Shown: piece by piece, positions 61,301 to 64,000 of the stretch
Layout of the letters: every line of letters starts with the position of its first letter
Numbering within the stretch: position 1 is the stretch's first letter
DNA from: UBA7332 sp051657165
GTDB lineage: Bacteria; Bacteroidota; Bacteroidia; Bacteroidales; UBA7332
Length of the DNA: 64,000 nucleotides
NCBI GenBank assembly: GCA_051657165.1
Contig: JBOFKD010000111.1
Coordinates: 1-64,000 of the forward strand
Reading direction: 5' to 3'
Made by a program: the position numbers and the translations under genes
Notes under the pieces: model-generated
Told to the model about the DNA's origin: nothing
Database searches by the model: none
The model's input: only the letters and a program-made list of their open reading frames with translations

Positions 61301-62429
61301 TGAAAGAGGAGATAATATCGTGTTCCAGGTTTCGGATACAGGGAAAGGTATTCCTGAAGATAAACAGCAGAAAATCTTTGAACGTTTCTATCAGGAAAAT
61401 GAGAATCAGATGGGAACAGGTATTGGTCTTTCCTTTGTACGCCGTCTGGTGATGATGCATCATGGTGCGATTGAAGTAGAGAGTGAAGTAGGAAACGGAT
61501 CTACATTCCGGATTGTTCTTCCGGCTCTTCCGGAATCATATCCGGATGAAGAAAAAGATCAGAATATTCAGTCTGTTGATTTTGCTACAACACAGTCTGT
61601 TCAGGAGAATGTAGATGCTTTAGCTACTTCTTCGACCATGGAACTGGACGAACATACCGAATCAAAAAAACTAGGAACGATCCTTATTGTCGAAGATAAT
61701 CAGGAAGTACGTGACTATCTCGGTGGAGAGTTCTCTTTTGAATTTCATGTTCTGAAAGCGGAGAACGGTGAAGAGGCACTGAAGCTGATGAAAAATCAAT
61801 TGCCGGATCTTATTATATCTGATGTAATGATGCCTGTAATGGATGGCTTCAAGTTCTGTAAAGCAGTTAAGCAAAACATAAAAACATGTCATATACCTGT
61901 GATTATGCTAACCGCAAAAACAAACATTGAAGAACAGAAAACAGGTTTGGAAATGGGAGCAGATGACTATTTATCCAAGCCATTTGTCTTCTCAATCCTA
62001 AGTGCGAAAGTCCATAATCTGCTTAAAATGCGTGAGCGCATCAGAAGTTATTATGCAAATTCGGAGCAAATAGAACCGGAGAAAATAACGTTTAATGCGA
62101 TGGATGAAGAGTTTCTTCGCAAGGCAATTGACATCGTTCAGAAGAATCTGGATAACGTAGAATTCACAGTTGACGAGTTTAGTCGTGAGCTTGCGATGAG
62201 CCGTTCCAGTTTACATTTGAAATTGAAAGCGATTGTGGGCGATTCTGCCAATGAATTTATTCGCAAGATTCGTATGGAGCATGCGTGTAAGTTGCTGAAA
62301 GAAGGGCGTTATTCGATTGCTGAGATTAGTGTGATGGTAGGTTTTAATACCCCTTCATACTTTGCTACCAGTTTCAAGAAACATATGGGTTGTTTGCCTA
62401 CAGAATATATCAAAAACTACAAGGGTTGA
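58389..62429 (+). CDS. Hybrid two-component system sensor/regulator (HTCS)
   Basis: 1346-residue inner-membrane protein joining sensor kinase and transcription factor. Order: signal/TM (FRFVLILLCCIYSMYTFG), a periplasmic two-bladed-propeller sensor with repeats such as GYIWFATADGLNQFDG and RVWIGTENGLNRF, a Y_Y_Y domain (about 690-765), a TM helix near 782, HisKA with phospho-His near 837 (ISHEFRTPLTM), HATPase (NLLSNAFKYTPEGG, near 950), a receiver with Asp near 1144 (ISDVMMPVMDGF) and an AraC HTH (from about 1254). HTCS proteins bind oligosaccharides and activate the adjacent polysaccharide locus, here GH88 and a heparinase-like gene. ATG 58389 was chosen. Confidence 0.95.
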   Translation: MIKSFRFVLILLCCIYSMYTFGDNNTYLSFSNLTLKDGLSQSTVFDIKQDKTGYIWFATADGLNQFDGYQFTVYRTGLDSVNSIHSNFIRSLEIDSTGNLWIGSKLGLSQFDTKKQTFENYPLTILNLPLCIYDIEQINSEYLALGCDGGVAFFNMRTRQFDYQHVFGREKVNELYYTGNNTLIVGTTQGLFSFNIKTKSIKAIVPNLSNTWIQEIYPKNNGEYWVATEGKGLYLINANNEIKTAYKHDPSNANSLSSDFVRTISYDFEGKLWIGTFNGLNVLNERTGSFQKYYHNEHDAQSISQNSVRSIFMDSQGGMWMGTYFGGINYHHALRDRFKHIRSIPSLNTLNDRVISCIVEDPSGEIWIGTNDNGVNITNLDKENSFRYFRTKENNHSSLQSNNIKCIYPISENEALVGSHGGGLARVNKNTGHVINWLKSNSSIVSNNVYSIIKTDDVYWIGTLNGLCFFDGEGMVKYKNDKNLESFFNDKPITYLMKDTKDRVWIGTARGLFCYNLKSNELKSYYHSSAQRSLSSDYITCIIEDRKQRVWIGTENGLNRFNDKNGNFQVYDEKKGLSNSFVHGVIEDDYNRLWISTNNGLTCLEQDSKVIRNYFDTDGLQSNQFTTYSFCKTSKGLFLFGGINGITLFSPDKLMDNPFSPKPEIIDLKLFNKSVVPGDETELLSKSISLTDKVEFSASQNVFSLRFVSINYLATKGNTFAYKLEGFDKDWYVTTNREVSYSNLSPGKYIFKVKSANNDGKWNNDPTELTIVINPVWYRTWWALIIWGFLFIILIYIVIHIMSARARMQNEIEYQKLEHHRMEEMNELQLRFFINISHEFRTPLTMILSPLQEIIDRGVANPWMRQQLDYMQRNTKKMLHLVNQFLDYRRAELGVLELRTKYQEVNTGSYDVYALFDKVAKQRNIDYIFDCIVKDRYYQVDMNYVERILSNLLSNAFKYTPEGGRIVLSIYERGDNIVFQVSDTGKGIPEDKQQKIFERFYQENENQMGTGIGLSFVRRLVMMHHGAIEVESEVGNGSTFRIVLPALPESYPDEEKDQNIQSVDFATTQSVQENVDALATSSTMELDEHTESKKLGTILIVEDNQEVRDYLGGEFSFEFHVLKAENGEEALKLMKNQLPDLIISDVMMPVMDGFKFCKAVKQNIKTCHIPVIMLTAKTNIEEQKTGLEMGADDYLSKPFVFSILSAKVHNLLKMRERIRSYYANSEQIEPEKITFNAMDEEFLRKAIDIVQKNLDNVEFTVDEFSRELAMSRSSLHLKLKAIVGDSANEFIRKIRMEHACKLLKEGRYSIAEISVMVGFNTPSYFATSFKKHMGCLPTEYIKNYKG

Positions 62430-62445
62430 CAATTTTGATATTCAA

Positions 62446-62461
62446 TTCAACAAAATTGAAA
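62446..62461. promoter_or_regulatory. Candidate regulatory dyad shared with the PL8 cluster
   Basis: TTCAACAAAATTGAAA, a TTCAA/TTGAA dyad, occurs here and at 12508-12523 upstream of the T9SS/PL8 cluster. Both flank glycosaminoglycan genes. It may be chance, given the low GC. Confidence 0.3.
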
Positions 62462-62463
62462 GC

Positions 62464-62521
62464 CATAAAAGGGTGTTTTCAAGCGATTTCAACAAATCTG
62501 TCGCTTGAAGACACCCTTTGT
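62464..62521 (+). terminator. HTCS terminator
   Basis: AAAGGGTGTtTTCAAGCGA / TCGCTTGAAgACACCCTTT, about 19-bp arms with one mismatch, around an AT-rich loop. It separates the HTCS gene from GH88. Confidence 0.88.
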
Positions 62522-62578
62522 TACTAATATTGCATTGTGAAAATAATGAGAAAATAATCAATCATATCTTAGTAACAA

Positions 62579-63820
62579 ATGAAAAAGATTTTATCTGTTT
62601 TATCGGTTGCGGCAGCTCTTTCATTCTCTGCTTGCGCCCCTACAAAACAAGCGGAAGATTTAAGCTGGGCAAAAAATGCAATTGACCGTGCATCGTATCA
62701 ACTAACTCTTCAGGCTGAAACATTCAAAGACTCTGCTCTTCTTCCACGTTCTATTAAAAATGGAATTGTACGCGCTGAAGATTCAAAAGAGTGGATCAAG
62801 AACGGATCAGTTCGCCTGGAAGGTCCTAAAGACTGGACAAGCGGTTTCTTCCCGGGATCACTTTGGTATCAGTATGAATTGACAGGTGATACTACTTTCA
62901 AATCATATGCTACTTACTATACGCATTTGCTGGAAGAACTTCAGCATTATACAGGAACACATGACTTAGGATTCATGATGTTCTGTAGCTACGGAAACGA
63001 ACTTCGCCTGGCGAACGACACAGCTTTGGTTGCTCCGATCCTTGTGAACACAGCTAAAAGTTTGTCTTCTCGTTTCAGCGATAAAACAGGAACTATCCGT
63101 TCATGGGATTTCGGTCCATGGAGCTATCCTGTAATTATCGACAATATGATGAACCTTGAGCTTTTGTTCTGGGCTTCTAACTATTCAGGAGATGATACTT
63201 ACAGAAACGTTGCAGTGAAACATGCTGACGTAACTATGGACAATCACTTCCGTCCGGATTTCAGCTCATACCATGTTATCAGCTATGATACTCTTACAGG
63301 TGGTGTTGAATCAAAAGGAACTTTCCAGGGATTTGCTGACGAATCAGCATGGGCTCGTGGTCAGGCATGGGGTGTTTACGGATATACTGTAATGTATCGT
63401 TTTACTCAGGATGCTAAATATCTTGATCAGGCGAAAAACATTGCTGCTTATATCATGAATCATCCAATGAGCACAGAAGATTTGATTCCTTACTGGGATT
63501 ACAATGCTCCTAACATTCCGGATGCTCCGCGTGATGCTTCTGCAGCAGCTGTTACAGCTTGTGCATTACTTGAAATGTCACAAATCGTTGATAACGGACA
63601 AGCTTATTTTGATTATGCTGAGAAAATCCTTAAAAACCTTTCTTCACCTGCTTACCTGGCAGAGAATGACGAAAACGGTGGATTTATTCTGAAACACTCT
63701 GTAGGTCACCTTCCTGCAGGATCAGAAATTGATACTCCGCTTAACTACGCTGACTATTACTATCTTGAAGGTTTGAAACGTTACCTTGATATCAAAGGTA
63801 TCGATAGCAAAACGCTTTAA
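62579..63820 (+). CDS. GH88 unsaturated glucuronyl hydrolase, lipoprotein
   Basis: 413-residue enzyme that removes the 4,5-unsaturated uronic acid left by polysaccharide lyases. A lipoprotein signal (MKKILSVLSVAAALSFSAC) anchors it in a membrane. GH88 features: WTSGFFPGSLWYQYE, THDLGFMMFCSYG (first catalytic Asp), IIDNMMNLELLFWAS (second Asp), DESAWARGQAWGVYGYT and DTPLNYADYYYLEGLKR. It follows the HTCS gene and precedes a heparinase-like gene, so heparin/heparan sulfate or a related glycosaminoglycan is the likely substrate source. Confidence 0.95.
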   Translation: MKKILSVLSVAAALSFSACAPTKQAEDLSWAKNAIDRASYQLTLQAETFKDSALLPRSIKNGIVRAEDSKEWIKNGSVRLEGPKDWTSGFFPGSLWYQYELTGDTTFKSYATYYTHLLEELQHYTGTHDLGFMMFCSYGNELRLANDTALVAPILVNTAKSLSSRFSDKTGTIRSWDFGPWSYPVIIDNMMNLELLFWASNYSGDDTYRNVAVKHADVTMDNHFRPDFSSYHVISYDTLTGGVESKGTFQGFADESAWARGQAWGVYGYTVMYRFTQDAKYLDQAKNIAAYIMNHPMSTEDLIPYWDYNAPNIPDAPRDASAAAVTACALLEMSQIVDNGQAYFDYAEKILKNLSSPAYLAENDENGGFILKHSVGHLPAGSEIDTPLNYADYYYLEGLKRYLDIKGIDSKTL

Positions 63821-63857
63821 TATTCACTTAGTATTCACTGAGTAGAAATACAATCTT

Positions 63858-64000
63858 ATGATCAAGAAACTAATTAACATTGCATTCCTCCTATGTTTCA
63901 TGGGAGGAAATGCTTTTTCTCAGGACCTGAATAAAGAAGTTTTCAATGTAATCAACCTGGATTACAAAGGTCTTGAAAAAGTGAAAGAACTACACGAAAA
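63858..64000 (+). CDS. Heparinase II/III-like protein (N-terminal fragment)
   Basis: Only the first 47 residues are inside the window. Signal peptide MIKKLINIAFLLCFMGGNAFS, then DLNKEVFNVINLDYKGLEKV, which resembles the start of Bacteroidota heparinase II/III-family lyases (PL12-type). The call rests on this short stretch and on the GH88 and HTCS neighbours. ATG 63858 lies 37 bases after the GH88 stop, suggesting one operon. Confidence 0.65.
   Translation, partial: MIKKLINIAFLLCFMGGNAFSQDLNKEVFNVINLDYKGLEKVKELHE

Overview
The window looks like a chromosomal segment of an AT-rich Bacteroidales bacterium (phylum Bacteroidota). Evidence: promoters of the Bacteroidota type (-33 TTTG/TTG, -7 TAnnTTTG), proteins with type IX secretion C-terminal domains, a hybrid two-component sensor next to a glycosaminoglycan locus, a biotin-dependent Na+ decarboxylase split over two loci, DUF4294 and DUF2147 proteins, and an SRP RNA with an enlarged apical arm. 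A host-associated, Dysgonomonas-like organism would fit, but the genus is inference.

Layout. 1-2.9 kb (minus): EF-Tu preceded by tRNA-Thr(TGT)-Tyr-Gly-Thr(GGT), then short HPF, a Xer-type recombinase and S21. 3.4-9.2 kb: lipoprotein, repeat element A, two tRNA-Pro, transglutaminase-like protein, RRM protein, biotin carboxyltransferase. 9.5-20.9 kb: S9 peptidase, a secreted T9SS set ending in a propeller-PL8 lyase, acyl-CoA ligase with its XRE-cupin regulator. 21-29 kb: repeat element C, rpsO, typA, mtnN-luxS, PBP4, tdk, PerM-like transporter. 29.2-32.5 kb: 7alpha-HSDH-like SDR and GH29 fucosidase between two direct tRNA-Lys cassettes. 32.5-33.3 kb: repeat element B. 34-36.3 kb: arsenic operon. 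36.8-42.4 kb: decarboxylase beta subunit, two LuxR-type regulators and a prolyl-oligopeptidase-like lipoprotein lacking its serine. 42.5-49.2 kb (minus): tRNA-Lys, korAB, two tRNA-Thr flanking SRP RNA, CoA-transferase. 49.4-57.9 kb: miaB, a GH53-like protein lacking its acid/base, an AT-rich gap with DnaA-box-like 9-mers, trmH, CDF exporter, outer-membrane proteins. 57.9-64 kb: repeat element D, then HTCS, GH88 and the start of a heparinase-like gene.

Most striking result: four intergenic elements in two families. Family 1 has copies A (4153-4907) and B (32563-33303), inverted relative to each other. Family 2 has copies C (about 21030-21320) and D (about 57870-58205), in the same orientation. 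All are built of short palindromes whose centres are spaced 22 bp apart, usually to the base. The two families share little sequence but have the same period, and within family 1 several palindromes differ between copies while keeping their symmetry. This points to selection for phased dyads, either protein sites on one DNA face or stem-loops, and I do not recognise it as a described repeat class.

Metabolic theme: PL8 lyase, GH88, the heparinase-like gene and HTCS indicate glycosaminoglycan use; fucosidase and the 7alpha-HSDH-like enzyme also suit a gut host. KorAB, CoA-transferase and the Na+ decarboxylase fit fermentation to succinate, propionate and acetate.
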